Shown here one piece after another: positions 53,821 to 64,000 of a stretch of 64,000 nucleotides of DNA. The DNA is taken from assembly GCA_907165065.1 (NCBI GenBank), contig OU015523.1, forward strand, positions 24,765,834 through 24,829,833, read 5' to 3'. This DNA is from Caprimulgus europaeus. Its lineage: Eukaryota > Chordata > Aves > Caprimulgiformes > Caprimulgidae. A program made the translations under genes and the position numbers. The notes below the pieces were generated by a model that was not told where the DNA came from, made no database searches, and saw only the letters and a list, made by a program, of their open reading frames with translations. Position 1 is the first letter of the stretch. The number at the start of each line of letters is the position of its first letter.

Positions 53821-64000
<10,180 letters not shown>

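Overview
This is a vertebrate, almost certainly avian, genomic window. The evidence is the abundance of CR1 LINEs ending in ATTCTATG-type tails, two LTR families typical of neoavian endogenous retroviruses, and a split gene whose coding exons match the amyloid precursor protein gene APP. Density of coding sequence is very low: about 626 coding bases in 64 kb.

The only recognisable gene is APP, on the minus strand. Five exons are present, numbered here as in the 18-exon human gene. They are exon 14 (60256-60477), exon 15, the alternatively spliced 54-nt 'L-APP' exon (53767-53820), exon 16 with the beta-secretase site and first 17 residues of A-beta (41381-41481), exon 17 with the rest of A-beta and the membrane segment (38548-38694), and exon 18 with the cytoplasmic tail and stop codon (coding part 29280-29381). 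Exon lengths (222, 54, 101, 147 and 102 nt) and splice phases fit together exactly. The 3' UTR runs down to about 28119 and carries two poly(A) signals plus a miR-101-type site. Exons 1-13 lie beyond the right edge.

Layout: 1-28.1 kb is the region downstream of APP, with no gene that I can support. It holds ERV LTRs (about 181-372, 2099-2727, 4812-5743, 11905-12450), CR1 copies (17570-17805 minus, 17955-19557 plus, 25905-26971 plus), a perfect 32-bp inverted repeat (1877-1944) and a degenerate tandem repeat (about 1290-1560). From 28.1 to 64 kb is the 3' half of APP with its introns. Intron 17 holds two CR1s (30318-30796 plus; 33651-34890 minus). Intron 15 holds an ancient CR1-like relic (44030-45060), a younger CR1 (45756-47036), a full ERVL-type solo LTR in the same orientation as APP (48976-49982) and a CR1 tail scrap (53488-53528). 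Introns 16, 14 and 13 have no recognised large repeat.

The observations most worth a second look are: the sense-oriented LTR between the L-APP exon and the A-beta exons, with an in-frame ATG directly before A-beta Asp1; a one-base deletion shared by three CR1 copies that truncates ORF2; the long perfect hairpin at 1.9 kb; and a hairpin in the APP 3' UTR. I found no operons, CRISPR arrays, tRNAs, rRNAs or new protein-coding system. Family assignments rest on reading and memory, since no database search could be run.
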